Below, piece by piece: positions 49,908-62,344 of a stretch of DNA of 64,000 bases. Both the position numbers and the translations under genes were made by a program. The notes under the pieces are model-generated. The model saw nothing but the letters and a program-made list of their open reading frames with translations. It was not told the origin of the DNA and did no database searches. Positions within the stretch are counted from its first letter, which is position 1. Each line of letters starts with the position of its first letter. The DNA comes from Lycorma delicatula (Eukaryota > Arthropoda > Insecta > Hemiptera > Fulgoridae), in contig NC_134456.1 of the NCBI RefSeq assembly GCF_047948215.1, positions 194,849,034 to 194,913,033 on the forward strand, read 5' to 3'.

Positions 49908-50385
49908 TATAAACTAGCAGACCCGGCAAAGCTTCATTATTGCTGGATTTGAGTATATATATATATATATATATATAGATTAAATGAAGACAATTGAAAG
50001 TTTGATAAAACATTAACAAAATGATCATTACGGAATTTCACAAAATTTAACCTTTCCCTTTTACTCTTTCTCCCTATTCCCTTTCTCCCTTTCCTTTTTC
50101 TTCTTTTCCTTATTTTCCTTTTACCATATTACCTTTCTCTTTCCTCTAGTTCCCCCTTCCTTTTCGGTATTTTCCCCCTTTCTTCCATTTTCCCAATTCC
50201 TTCCCCCATTTATCTTTCCCCTTTTCCCCTTTACTGTTTTATCCTTTCCCATTTCCATTTCCTTTTCTCCCGTTTTCCCCGCGCGTAAATCGGTTAAGTA
50301 GTTTTTTAGTCTATAGCGGACACACATATCGCAAACATTGAAATGGAATAATAAAATATTTAGTATAGCGTGTGTTGCTTTACGT
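49908..50385 (+). mobile_element. Interspersed repeat with variable CT-rich core
   Basis: Starts at ACTAGCAGACCCGGCAAAGC followed by a (TA)n run (49953-49976). There is then an ACAATTGAAAGTTTGATAAA block, about 220 nt of C/T-only minisatellite-like sequence built on CCTTTCCC/TTTTCC, and a closing CGTAAATCGGTTAAGTAGTT, TCTATAGCGGACACACA. The arrangement of GACCCGGC start, pyrimidine core and CGGTT..GTAGTTT..GGACACAC end matches a repeat I recall as common in arthropod genomes, though I cannot assign it to a class. The Lys/Gly-rich frame on the minus strand is an artefact of the core. Confidence 0.5.
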
Positions 50386-52222
50386 CTAACAGAAAGCGCT
50401 GGTTTTCAAAAAAAGCATGTTTTTAAATAGTAGGTATATAAAAATTCGCGCGTATTCGAGATACAGTCATTTTTCTTTGAACGTAGCAGATCTGATGTAT
50501 AAATTGATAATCTACCAACCAACCATACAGTAAGCAAGACAAATTACTGCAGTAATAATTAACATAAATTACATGATTGTAAAGAGAATAATAAGGATTG
50601 ACTCAACTGTAATTTTACGTAAAATTTTATGTAATAATTCCGCGCATGAGTCAAGAAGACACAGATAACATAGTACAGTAGCGTAAAATACACACAGATA
50701 AAACTGATTACTGTAACTTTAGTCACGAACTTTTATGAATAATTGGTCAATAACCGCCATAAACATCTGCTTTTATATCCCATTAATTACAAGAAAATAC
50801 TCCAGTCACTACGTTTAATCCCTTTTATAACAATAAACATGCCATTAAAAGCTATTCCTTTCTTATACAACAAGACATCTCGCTATTTCGATATCTATGA
50901 AATAAGAATGATCATATGTTTCGAAACCCGGTATTTGACCTGGTTTTTTAATGTCTATATGGTGTCCCAGGAAATTAATGGAATGAATCTAGAGTTTTCA
51001 ATTATGTGAAATACGATTACTTTTATTACATGAAAGAGATAAATAAAAAAAGCATGAAATTAAAATATATTACGTCGTAAAAAGAAGATTTCTTACTAAT
51101 TTTAAACATGATTAAGAAATGTTTCACATGCTTTCTTTGGTAATTTTTGGTAATAATAATAATAATAATAATAATATAAGCAGAAAGAATACACATTTTT
51201 TATTATTCGAGATTCTAAGGATCTCTATCTAATTCACTTCCAAAATAGCTATCGAAAATGTCCGACTGTACACCGATCTGAGGAAAATGACTGATGTTAT
51301 AACTACTTATAGAAACTTTCAAAGTAGGCCTGATTTCATAAATCAAATGTTGAAACGGTAGCAATTATCTTCTGGTACATAGTTAAAAATAATTTCTGTT
51401 GTAGGATTTCTACTACAGCTCTAATTTTAGCGGATAATAAAATATTATCAGTGGCAAAAAAAGAATATTTTTTAAAAATTCTCTATACGCAATTGAAGCA
51501 GGTAATTCCTAAAGAATCTTTTTGATTGATCAAAGAAATACATCGACAATTCAGTTATTTGTATTTCTTTTCATGTTTCTCTATACAAATATACATTTTG
51601 TCATCAGAAACCTACAGAAGAATTGATTTTTGACCGGAATAATAATATTATACACAAATCACACTCAAGTATTACTGGAAGTAAATGAAATCGCGTACAA
51701 AACAATTACTATTCAAAAACAAAGATTTTATTTTATTTTGCGCAAGTAAACTACCACTAACAAAACGTTAGTGGTGGTAAACTACTAATACAAGCAGTTT
51801 TTACTTTTACTTAAATACAAAACGGAAAACAATACACTAATGCCACCTAATTTAATATACCAAAAATAAAGACAATCGAGAAAAATGTAAAATAAAAAAT
51901 TATTGAGATCGTCTAGACTAACATTCGTCAGAATATTTCAATTTCTGATTAAGAGTTTTAGTTAAACCGATTAAGTAAAATTCTGAGAATAATATATACA
52001 TCTTATTATTCATAAAATGTTTCTGTAAAATTCTGTAGTTTCCGAAAAAATGAATACAAAGACAGCTACAAACTGGAACTAGTAAGTTCAAATTAAAACT
52101 ATAAATTCGATTTTATAATTAAAACTGAAATTCGGTTCTCTAATTGAAAAATGTATTATTATTTAATCTTACTTCAAATTTCAGTTTGGTTGATTAATCA
52201 CCAAAATGAATTTAACTAGATT
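50386..52222. other. AT-rich, no gene seen
   Basis: (TAA)n at 51149-51177 and a small hairpin CCACTAACAAAACGTTAGTGG at about 51755-51775. An 88-codon plus-strand frame at 50743-51009 has no domain. Confidence 0.4.
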
Positions 52223-52234
52223 AACAAAAGATCT
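52223..52234. repeat. Target-site duplication, left copy (12 bp)
   Basis: AACAAAAGATCT, repeated exactly at 53490-53501 on the other side of the LINE insertion. Confidence 0.85.
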
Positions 52235-53489
52235 TAACTAAAATCTTAACTAGAATTCTATACAGAATAATTGAGAGGAGAGTGGAAGAAGTGTTAGGAG
52301 AAGACCAATTTGGTTTCATGAAAAGTATAGGGACAAGGGAAGCAATTTTAGGCCTCAGATTAATAGTAGAAGAAAGATTAAAGAAAAACAAACCAACATA
52401 CTTGGCGTTTATAGACCTAGAAAAGGCATTCGATAACGTAGACTGGAATAAAATGTTCAGCATTTTAAAAAAATTAGGGTTCAAATACAGAGATAGAACA
52501 ATTGCTAACATGTACAGGAACCAAACAGCATCAGTAATAATCGAAGAACATATGAAAAGAAGCCGTAATAAGAAAGGGAGTCCGACAAGGATGTTCCCTA
52601 TCCTCGTTACTTTTTAATCTTTACATAGAACTAGCAGTTAATGATGTTAAAGAACAATTTAGATTCGGAGTAACAGTACAAGGTGAAAAGATAAAGATGC
52701 TACGATTTGCTGATGATATAGTAATTCTAGCCGAGAGTAAAAAGGATTTAGAAGAAACAATGAATGGCATAGATGAAGTCCTACGCCAGAACTATCGCAT
52801 GAAAATAAACAAGAACAAAACAAAAGTAATGAAATGTAGTAGAAATAACAAAGATGGATCACCAATGAATGTGAAAATAGGAGGAGAAAAGATTATGGAG
52901 GTAGAAGAATTTTGTTATTTGGGAAGTAGAATTACTAAAGATGGACGAAGCAGGAGCGATATAAAATGCCGAATAGCACAAGCGAAACGAGCCTTCAGTC
53001 AGAAATATAATTTGTTAACATCAAAAATTAATTTAAATGTCAGGAAAAAATTTTTGAAAGTATATGTTTGGAGTGTCGCTTTATATGGAAGTGAAGCTTG
53101 GACAATCGGAGTATCTGAGAAGAAAAGATTAGAAGCTTTTGAAATGTGGTGCTATAGGAGAATGTTAAAAATCAGATGGGTGGATAAAGTGACAAATGAA
53201 GAGGTATTGCGGCAAATAGATGAAGAAAGAAGCATTTGGAAAAATATAGTTAAAAGAAGAGACAGACTTATAGGCCACATACTAAGGCATCCTGGAATAG
53301 TCGCTTTAATATTGGAAGGACAGGTAGAAGGAAAAAATTGTGTAGGCAGGCCACGTTTGGAATATGTAAAACAAATTGTTAGGGGTGTAGGATGTAGGGG
53401 GTATGTATACTGAAATGAAACGACTAGCACTAGATAGGGAATCTTGGAGAGCTGCATCAAACCAGTCAAATGGCTGCAGACAAAAAAAA
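52235..53489 (+). mobile_element. 5'-truncated LINE with perfect 12-bp target duplication
   Basis: A 1255-bp insertion. The 5' edge falls inside the reverse transcriptase, there is a short A-tail (53482-53490), and AACAAAAGATCT lies on both sides (52223-52234 and 53490-53501). Only the RT catalytic core and C-terminal region of ORF2 remain. The exact duplication and the few frame breaks point to one of the younger insertions in the window. Confidence 0.9.
52236..53481 (+). pseudogene. Non-LTR reverse transcriptase (ORF2 C-terminal half)
   Basis: Motifs in order: KILTRILYRIIERRVEEVLG, GEDQFGFM; FIDLEKAFDNVDW (RT motif A with catalytic Asp); GVRQGCSLSSLLFNLYIE (motif B); LRFADDIVILAES (motif C, FADD); KINKNKTKVMKC; EFCYLGSRITKDGR. 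The thumb and C-terminus follow: VWSVALYGSEAWTI, AFEMWCYRRMLKIRW, RRDRLIGHILRH, GRPRLEYVKQI, and RLALDRESWRAASNQSNGCR. Catalytic residues are intact, but a 1-nt frameshift at about 52560-52577 (before motif B) and another at about 53400 break the protein. The endonuclease domain is missing through 5' truncation. It resembles the endonuclease-reverse transcriptase proteins common in insects; the clade is not determined. Confidence 0.9.
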
Positions 53490-53501
53490 AACAAAAGATC
53501 T
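53490..53501. repeat. Target-site duplication, right copy (12 bp)
   Basis: AACAAAAGATCT, the exact partner of 52223-52234. Confidence 0.85.
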
Positions 53502-55907
53502 GTTCACTGTTAGAACCAAATAGGATAAAAATATAATTTTTGAGTTTTTCAACCTGTTTATATAAAAAATGTTAAACTAATTTCGTATAAAATTGTACAA
53601 ATATAAATACAATGTAGAGGAATCATTTTCCCTCAGTCGAAAGTCCTAAAAAGGATTACGTACTAGTTTTTTTTATTTATTATTTTTATTTTATTGTTAC
53701 AGCTAAAAAAAAAAAAAACGTGATGAAACTTGAAAGTGATCAGAAATTATGAACGAATCGCTCTCAAATTATTTCTTCTTCTAAAGGAATTTATGAGTTA
53801 ATTATGTAGGTTCTTCTTCAATGGAAGTGACAACTCGACTAAGATTTTTAAGTCGAGCAGGGTCATTAACAGTGCAACTGTTAACACTACTGAAGAACGG
53901 ATTGTATAATTATCTAAAGATACTTCTTAAGAATAATATCCAAGTTCTTAAGGTAGTGTTCAGAAATGTGAATTTGAAAGCGAGCGGTTTATAATTTTTA
54001 TACGCTTCAATTTTTGCTACTTTGAATCTTTCTAAACTAAAACGAGAAAAAAATTATTTTCAAATTATATAATCCATTCTGAATAAGGAACAGAATGTTT
54101 TATCAAAAAATAAAACCCTAAGATTCCCTTAGAATTGTTAGATTTTATAGCTTATTAAATTCCATCTAAGTACCTTACAAAATTAAATGTAAAACCCATT
54201 TTATAGTAACATAAAAACGGCATCATATAAATATCTTTAATTAAAAGTTATCTAGATTTTAAACATGATCAAAATAGTTTCATCGCTCAAGTACAGTAAA
54301 TGGTACATGAAAGCTATCGCGATGAGCAAATAAAAATACATTTAAATAATACATTAAAATATTCTTTTGCATGAAAAATATACAACAAAAAAGGTAACCA
54401 ATTCTTCGTAATTTACAAACATAAACGTTCATGCAATATAAATTACGAATAAAAAATCTGCGTAGCCTACAGATTTGAGTTTTCTAAAAAGCGAAATAAA
54501 AATAATTTTATATAAGCACGAGTACATATATTATCTTAACTATATCTCGTATAATCATGCATTGTCTTTAAAAATCTATATGAAACTAAACACCATTCGT
54601 TAACAAGATCTCACTTATAATTACCATTAATAAATAAAATAACTTCGTACACAAAATGTAAAATCACAGCGGTTGTTTATTTGATTGTAATCTTAAATAA
54701 TAAACCACTTTCAGTGAAAACATATGTTTATTTAAAGATCACTTATCATGCTATACAGAATAAAAGATTCACAGAAAGGACAATTATACTGTATTTAATG
54801 GTAAATATTTCTTATCTGTCAGTTGAGATTCATACGCTTAAGGAAAAAGCGAGAAAAAAGTGTTATTATTTAACAAAGTAACCTGTAGAACTTTACGTTA
54901 AGCGATGAAAAAAAAAACGGTTGTAGAGAAATATATACAAGTGCTTGAAGCAATTGGAGTTCATGAATAATTTTAATTAAAGAACATAAAAATAAATGAG
55001 CGCAGTTTTCACCGTTTACTACGAACAAATATTGAAAAATAAATACCACAAGAGATAAATGGTAATGATAAACTAAACTACATATTATTGAAGCAACATT
55101 TTTAAAAATTGCAGTATCAAAATATTAGTATATATCAAAATAAAAAAAATAATAGCACTGATGAAAAAAACTGATACTAGAATTAAATTATAACACAAAA
55201 GAAGGTTTTTTTAATAAAATGCTAGGTAATATTTTTTTAGGTTTTAGGGTTAAAGAATAATTAAAATGGAGTGTGTGATGAAATTAAAAAAAAACTTAAA
55301 GCTCTTATGTAAATTGTATTTTTTCTTTTGATTCCAGGTAGTGTACGAGTATAAATTATTTATATACGTAAATAAATTTACAAGGAAAGGAATGTACGTA
55401 TTAATAATTTACTGCTTTACGCTATCTATTTCAGTGTTTATTATAATTTTAACCTCGGATACTACCTCTATTAATAATCTCTACCTTTATTAATAATCAC
55501 GGACAAAACCTCTATTATTATTATTATTTAAACCTTGGAAATACAAGAAGCACTAGAAAATTATGATTCTCTCTGAGAATAATGATGTTCTCTGTACTGT
55601 CGATCAAAGTTTTGAATAATGAAAGTGTGATTTGAAGGAATGAATATCAATTGTATTTCAGTGAACTTTACATGGTTACGCGTAACAGTATCATTTATAA
55701 CAAGTAAGAGGTTAAACTTCACTTCAGTTCTCATTTTGCGGCAAAATGAGAAAACCGGCACGGAATACTTATTAATTTTTTTAACCAGACTTGCCTTGGA
55801 TTTTTCGGGAGTGATTTGGAACAAAGCCAGGTCATTTACAAATATTAGATTACAATACCCTTATACAATGTATGAATGGTGATGGCAAAATGGGCTCTTC
55901 CGGAATC
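53502..55907. other. AT-rich, no gene seen
   Basis: Poly(A) of 14 at 53705-53718 and a short TTA-rich run near 55512-55527. Overlapping frames at 55561-55882 on both strands have no recognisable domain. Confidence 0.4.
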
Positions 55908-56489
55908 ATTAATCTATATATATATAAAATAACATGTCATGATTCATTCATAATCAACGCTCTGCAAAAAAAAAAAGATAAATTGATAAAAATCTGTATA
56001 CAGGTCCTTCTTACGGTGTAAGTGTCACTAAGCAAGATTTTTGAAATTCCGAATTTGAAGAACTAACATGGAGTAAAAGAGAAATTTACTTTTTTTTTAA
56101 TTTCATTCTAACAAAATAAGATTTTTGGTGTATGTAATCTTCATGTGAATATCTAAAAATCAGTTACAAATTTTTTTGAAATTAGACCTTGAAAAGTGTG
56201 AAGAAAGGTAAAAAAAATTCGAAAAATAACTGCAAATTTCCTCAATGTCCGACCATGCTAAACGAGATATACTCACTCGATTTCGGCTTGTAAATATTAT
56301 TTTAGATAAATATCTAAAAACATTTTCGAATTTTTTTAATTTTAATATTTTAGGGATAAAAAACATAATTTTGCCGTTTTATGCTAATGCTATTGAATCA
56401 ATCTTTGTGAGATTTCATAACATTGTGATGGTAATTTATATTTGTAATTGTGATTATGTATTTCGCGAGCGAAGCCGCAAAGAGAAATC
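55908..56489 (+). mobile_element. Possible Helitron-like non-autonomous repeat
   Basis: Starts ATTAATCTATATATATATAAAA and ends TTTCGCGAGCGAAGCCGCAAAGAG, with no terminal inverted repeat or coding capacity. The TCTATATATATAAA start and GCGAAGCCGCG-type end recall Helitron-related repeats of insects. The interior contains repeated TTTTTGAAATT and AAAATTCGAAAA phrases. A SINE follows directly at 56490. The assignment is inference from end motifs only. Confidence 0.3.
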
Positions 56490-56810
56490 TTTTTTTCCTG
56501 TTTAGCCTCCGGGAATCACAGTCAGGTATTACTTCAGAGGATGATATGTGTGAGTGTAAGTGAAGTGTAGTCTTGTACATTTCTTGTGTACAACCTGTAC
56601 ACCTGAGACTCTTGGTTTCAGGTCGACCATTTCTGAGGTGTATGGTTAAATGAAACCCAACCACCAAAGAACACCGGTATCCACGATCTAGTATTCAGAT
56701 CCGTGTAAAAATAACTACTGCCTTTACTAGGATTTGAACGTTGGAACTCTCGACTTCGAAATTAGCTAATTTGCGAAGACGCATTCACCACTAGATCAAC
56801 CCGGTGGGTT
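56490..56810 (-). mobile_element. tRNA-derived SINE, family A copy 5
   Basis: Minus-strand head AACCCACCGGGTTGATCTAG, TGGTGAATGC, AAATTAGCTAATTT, CGAAGTCGAGAGTTCC and the B box GTTCAAATCC. The body has GATCGTGGATACCGGTGTTC and TTTGGTGGTTGGGTTTCAT. The 3' end is CCTGACTGTGATTCCCGGAG with an A-rich tail. It contains about 35-40 nt (around 56580-56620, TTTCTTGTGTACAACCTGTACACC) absent from the other copies. Confidence 0.85.
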
Positions 56811-58362
56811 CGCGACGGAAAATCTAAAAATCAATTAGTGTGGTCCTGTACTAACCAAACTCTTGCTCTGAAGAAATTACAATTCACTGATATTTTTTAT
56901 AACATGAGCAGGCTTTAATTTTTATTTATCATTATTCTCACAAGCATGAGTTTAATCAACACAAGAGGGCTGAGTCCACTGGCTAGACTGGAAGGGCCCG
57001 CTTCGCTCTGACTGGTAAAATATCCCCGAACCGCAACGGGAAACGCAAGTAACCATGTAGCGCGGCGAAACTGCAACGAGAATGCTAGTTTGTAAATAAA
57101 AAAATAGCTCAAACTGTTTAACATCGATCGGTTGATTGTTGGAATATAGTTCATTAAGAAACATATTATAAAAATTAAAGAACAAGTTATAAAAAAGAAT
57201 ACAGTGAGAAAAAATAAACGGAATATACTGAGATCGAGGTAAAGAATCACGTACAATAAATACAAGGAATAAAAGGGCATGAGTTTTTATTGCAAAAATA
57301 TTGGAGGGTAGAGAGAGCTTTATACGGGAACTCTGATCCAAGAAAATGGAAGATCTCTTCATATTGTAGAGGGGTAGAAACTAACCCCAAGAAAAGCGAA
57401 GACTACATATAATAGCTGATAGAAGGGGGAAAGATTCAGGAACAGGAAAGGGGATAAAAGAAAAACGATGGGAAGAGCAAATAGGGCGCGTATTTTTCTG
57501 AAACTCGTCTTCAAACTTAGGAGCACTAACGAAGGTAAGTGTTCACTGCAATGGAAAAATTCCACGGCTTAGAAAAAAAAGAAGTGGTATAATTCAATAC
57601 AAGGCTTCACCCTTAACTCTTAAAAGCGAAAGTGAAATGAATTTATACTCTAAGAATAGAATACTAGTCATCACTTCCGTACAATTAAAATTTACTTACA
57701 ATATTATCATTTAACAAAAAAAAGTCCACAAAATAAAAAAATAAAAAAATAAATAAATAAAAAAGTTTTGTTTTTATAACAGTAACTGCTTTCTTATATA
57801 ATAAACCTCATTATTTATATAAATAACATGGATAAATGACACTAAGGTATTGAATTCTATCTCTCTTAATATAACAAAATGAACACCAACAATTTAGTAT
57901 GTAGTACCAGAGAAAAGGACAAGGTCATGAACGTAGCAGAACAGGATATCGATATAGTACCACTATAGACCCACGAACGATTTATTTCTTCTTATTTCGT
58001 GAAGATTTATTTTAAACCGAATGCAAGATTCACAACTGCTTATGGTATACTACAGCCATCCTACGCATCACGAAATAAAAAGATTGTATTTGAAGAGTTA
58101 TTTATATCTTACGGACTCTCGATTGAAAAAAAATTGAGAATGATACAATTATAAACTCTTTTTTGTAGGTTAGTCTTCAAAAATTTAATTTATTTGAAGT
58201 AAATAAACCTGAGACAAATTACACATAAAAAATTCTCCGATTTACGAATATTTTTACGTTAGTCCAGAATAACGTTGAATAGGCATAGCAAAGTAAGATT
58301 TTATTTTTTTGTGAGATTTTGTATATGTTTTAACGACAAATTTATGATACGTAGTATAATTA
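56811..58362. other. No gene confirmed; GC-richer patch and weak frames
   Basis: A GC-richer patch at 56965-57085 (GGGCCCGCTTCGCTCTGACT and neighbours) looks repeat-derived. Two overlapping minus-strand frames of 121 and 136 codons (56915-57362) and a purine-rich stretch at 57300-57540 show no domain I recognise. AAAT-rich simple sequence lies at 57735-57765. Confidence 0.35.
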
Positions 58363-58364
58363 TA

Positions 58365-59692
58365 CAGGGCGTTTCATAATGTTCTTAGGAGTTACAAAAA
58401 TTCAGTACAAAAAAAGTGTTTCACTTACCTAAATGAAAGTTGTACGAGGTGATGCAGAGACTCAAACAGTTTATGTTAAAATCTATAAATGTTCAATACG
58501 TGCTCCTCTGGTGACACGGCACACATCAACACGGAAGTCTAGCTCTTGCCTAACTCGTTCTAACATGCCATTTTCGATAGAGTTGATTGCATTGATTATC
58601 CGATCCCTTAGCCCAGCGATATCGTGCGGCATTGGTGGGATAAAAACCTTATCTTTCACGTATCCCCAGAGAAAGAAATCACATGGCGTGAGGTCTGGTG
58701 ATCTTGGTGGCTACAGCATAATGTTGATCTTCAGACGCATGTCCTATCCAGCGCCGAGGTAATGTTGTGTTAAGGTACTGTCGAACCTCGTTATGAAAAT
58801 GGGCAGGACAACCATCTTGCTATAAAATGAAGTCGTTGAGTAGCTGAGGTATAAACCATAATTGTAACATATCCAGGTATACCATGCCGGTTATTGTCGT
58901 TTCCATAAAAAAGAACGGCCCATACACTTCCTCACGAGAGATCGCACAAAAATCGTTTACTTTCGGAGAATCCCGAATGTGTTTCACATAAGCGTGTGGG
59001 TTTTCATTTCCCAAACTCGCACGTTATGACGGTTTACTTTGCCGCTAATATGGAAAGAAGCTTCATCGCTGAAAATTATCTTGTTTAGAAAACCTTCATC
59101 TAACAACATCTTTTCCTGTAACTGTAAACAAAAATCGAGCCTACGTGTTTTATCTCCATCAGAAAGACGCTGGATTAATTGAAGATGGTACGGTTTGCAT
59201 AATAAACGTTTACGGAGAACTCTCCACACTGTTGTTTTCGGAATTCCTAATTGTCTGCCTACAGCCGCAGTCGATTTTGACGGGCTGCGAATGAAACTTG
59301 CACGCACACGTTCGACATTGACTTCTGAGGTTGATGGACGACCAGTTGATTTTCACTTGCACAAACAACAGTTTCACTGAATTGTTTATACCATGTACGA
59401 ATTGAATTGTCACTTGGTGGCTCCTTATGAAATTTCAACCGAAAGGCACGTTGCACAGAAATTACTGACTTTGACAATTGAAATTCTAATACAGAACGAC
59501 TTGTCGCTTCCCATGGCAGCCATTTTCTCTACTGTCTACGCCTAGCGAGCAAATGATTTACTAACTGCCTAGTATACGTGGAAAAAACTATTTGAAGTAC
59601 TCTTTCGTACAGTACTTGTTTTATTCTTATGAGTGAAATAGTTTATCGTTAATGAATTTTCAAAACACCGAAGAACATTATGAAATGCCCTG
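58365..59692 (-). mobile_element. mariner-like element, complete ends
   Basis: Terminal repeats CAGGGCGTTTCATAATGTTCTT at 58365-58386 and the reverse complement with one mismatch at 59671-59692, flanked by TA on both sides (58363-58364 and 59693-59694). At 1328 bp and with a transposase filling the interior on the minus strand, this is a full-length copy by structure. The ORF is broken, so it is non-autonomous now. Confidence 0.9.
58483..59523 (-). pseudogene. mariner (DD41D/rosa-like) transposase, frameshifted
   Basis: Order on the minus strand: VLEFQLSKSVISVQRAFRLK and PPSDNSIRTWYKQFSE (first helix-turn-helix); SPSKSTAAVGRQLGIPKTTV (second helix-turn-helix); FLNKIIFSDEASFHISGKVN (first catalytic Asp); RDSPKVNDFCAI; YGPFFFMETTITGMVYLDML; QDGCPAHFHNEVRQYLN (second Asp, just after an in-frame stop at a usual Gln); PRSPDLTPCDFFLWGY (third Asp); GLRDRIINAINSIEN; C-terminus CRVTRGAHIEHL. 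All three acidic residues survive. It is broken by at least two or three frameshifts (near the start, after the first helix-turn-helix, before PRSPD) and one stop. In function such enzymes cut and paste TA-flanked elements in the nucleus. Confidence 0.85.
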
Positions 59693-59694
59693 TA

Positions 59695-62202
59695 ATTTAT
59701 AAAGGACGAAAAACTGTTCGAAAGAATAAGAATTTCTTATTAAGACGCTGACAATCTCATCTTTCTGTTAGGAAAGTATAAGACACGTCACAAAATTACA
59801 CAGCAAAAGCTTTGTAAACAAGTAAAATTCCTGTGCCGTATTCCAAACTTTCATGAAGTACTTATTGTTAATAAATTATGTATTTTCCCACTCTTTTTAA
59901 TGTTAATTCCTTATTTCACCACGTTTTTATCATCTCGTTGTTATCTATTTTTATACTGTGTAAACTAGCATAATAGTGTTAATTAGATTCAAAGTTCAGA
60001 AAAAGACAGTTCTATCTTTAACGACAGCTAAAGTTAAATTTAATTTTTTGTTGTCATATCGAAATCGTTATAGGAAAAATTTTGAAAGATTCTAAAATAC
60101 AGATAAATTTTGTTTTAAACAATAAATACTAAATCTATCTCTTAATTGGGTTATCTCAAACAGGAGTGAAACAGGACTTTAAAATAAACGTTCTTTATAA
60201 TAAAAATAACTGTAAGCTCTACGATAAACAAATAAATACAAATAGGTATAAAAAAATGGCTGTAATTCTGGGATTTCTCGTCATCAGGTTTTTTTTAAAC
60301 GTATAACATGTTTCTTGTTTATATCAATCTCTCAATTTGTAATTAAAACGGAAAATTTCATTCTCTTGTGTAAAATATTAGAATAATCTTTGCTCAGGTT
60401 TTAATCATACCTACTTAGTTACTAAAAATAATAAACATATCATTTAGATTATTTCGCTCGTTTACATTTTTCCAGCCTATGAAAAGTACATGCAATGCCC
60501 ACCACAAATCACGGGAACATTTATTAAAGAAATAAATTAAAAATATGTAATAAAGTTGATATTTTACGAAAAATATCTCATCACAAATAAAAATTATAAA
60601 GGAATTAAAAATAAGTAAAATATTTATAAATATTTAGAAATAAAAAGTTAAATTAACAACCAAATCAGTAGCAATATAATTCTGTTAAAAAGGTGTATAT
60701 AGTAAAGAATATATTTTTCTAAATGTCCTATATCTAATGCAAAATAAAACCTCATGTACACAAGTTTATTACAAAATACGTACCAGAATGGCGCCTACAT
60801 ACAATTTTATTATATTATTTTCCTTTCGACCTATTCAAGTTAAACTACAATATAAGATGCACAAAAAACGGGTTACCCACTTATAATTCTAAATAACGTA
60901 GCACAGGAGTGCTGTACGGAGGTTCGCGTCTACCGAGTTATCTATATATGAAATCCTATTGATATTCCAACCAATAATCCGTTCTATGAATAACAAAATG
61001 TGAGTTTGAATATCCCAAAATTTCCTTTTTGAAGTTGACAAAACCAAACGTATACTTATTTATATTATCAATACCAAAATTTACATTGAACAATAAAATT
61101 GGATTTAAAGTTAATTTACGTAAAAAAATGTTACAATATCTTTTATTATACGCCCTGTTAAAAATCATAATTTTTTTCATTTTCAATATTAGAATATTAA
61201 TTATTCTACATAAATAAATCATAAAACAGGAAATTTTATATTATTATTTTGGATGGATCCTCATAATTTCGAAACAGGAGAATTTAATTCAAACTGAAGC
61301 AAAACGAATAATCATTTAAATTTATCGAGAGGGTTGAAATTTAGATTTGCTATGTACTACAGTCTACCCACCAGAGTAATAACAATAAAATAAATCGGAA
61401 TGTAGATTATCCTTTATTAATAGATATACAGTATTTATTGATATCAAATACGACAATGTAGGAGGTAAGACAATTAGAATGGAAATTATTAAATAATCTA
61501 ATAATAAATTTGAATCGGTAAAAAACATAAATTTCAATGAAAACTATAAACGTTTTCAGGTTGGAATACCAGTAATGTTCAGATCTCATTTTTCACACGT
61601 TAAAAATTTCATCTAGATGTTAGGGAACTCTAAAAGTAAAAACGCGCTGTAACCTAAACGTAATTTTAAAAAGAATGAATGAACAAAATTAATTATTGAT
61701 AAAAATAGTAGGCCTACTTCTTTTCACACTAAAATCTCTAAACTATCTTGAAACCTGAAAAGAAGAATAAGGTGTTCTTAAAATTACAACTGATTTGATT
61801 AAATTTATTTTTTAATACAATACAAATTTTACAGAAATACTGTACGTTATTAGGGGGAAGTATGAATTCCTCGGACAGCAATTTTTTTTTCAGCGTAAAC
61901 ATTTTAATTGTTTCAAATATAAATTATTTAATTTTAAACTTATGTTTAATGGTAACTAAGCTGTAAGTGCAAGATTAAGAGTGCTTAGGAAAATGAGTAG
62001 GCGTTTAAGCCATTAAGGTTATATTATAAGAGAGAATAATGGAGAAATGCCAGAAAATTCTTACTCCAAAACGTAAACTACGAAATAGGGCCTAAAATAT
62101 GATTAGACTGAATACTAATATTAAAATGAAAAAAATTAATAAAAAAGGAAAAAAAAATCAAGAAATTATGAACTGCTGGACAGGGAAATATACTACAATT
62201 TT
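59695..62202. other. AT-rich, no gene seen
   Basis: No supported gene. Overlapping frames at 60956-61222 on both strands are Asn/Ile/Lys-rich chance ORFs. Confidence 0.4.
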
Positions 62203-62265
62203 ACAGGGAGATATTAACAATATCTCCCTGGGAGATATTGGGAGGGACAGGGAGATATTAACAAT
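62203..62265. repeat. Direct and inverted ACAGGGAGATATT repeats
   Basis: ACAGGGAGATATTAACAAT occurs at 62203-62221 and again at 62247-62265. Between them GGGAGATATTAACAATATCTCCC forms a 10-bp perfect hairpin. This looks like a local duplication with template switching. Confidence 0.8.
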
Positions 62266-62344
62266 TTTAGTTAGGTGAAAAAGAAAAGAAACGTAAAGTA
62301 ATGGAAAGAAAAAATCAAACATGATAATACTAAATTACACGCAG

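Noticed and set aside
56915..57362. Two overlapping minus-strand ORFs of 121 and 136 codons
   Set aside because: They occupy different frames of the same DNA, show no domain, and include a GC-rich repeat-like patch. Neither can be supported as a gene.
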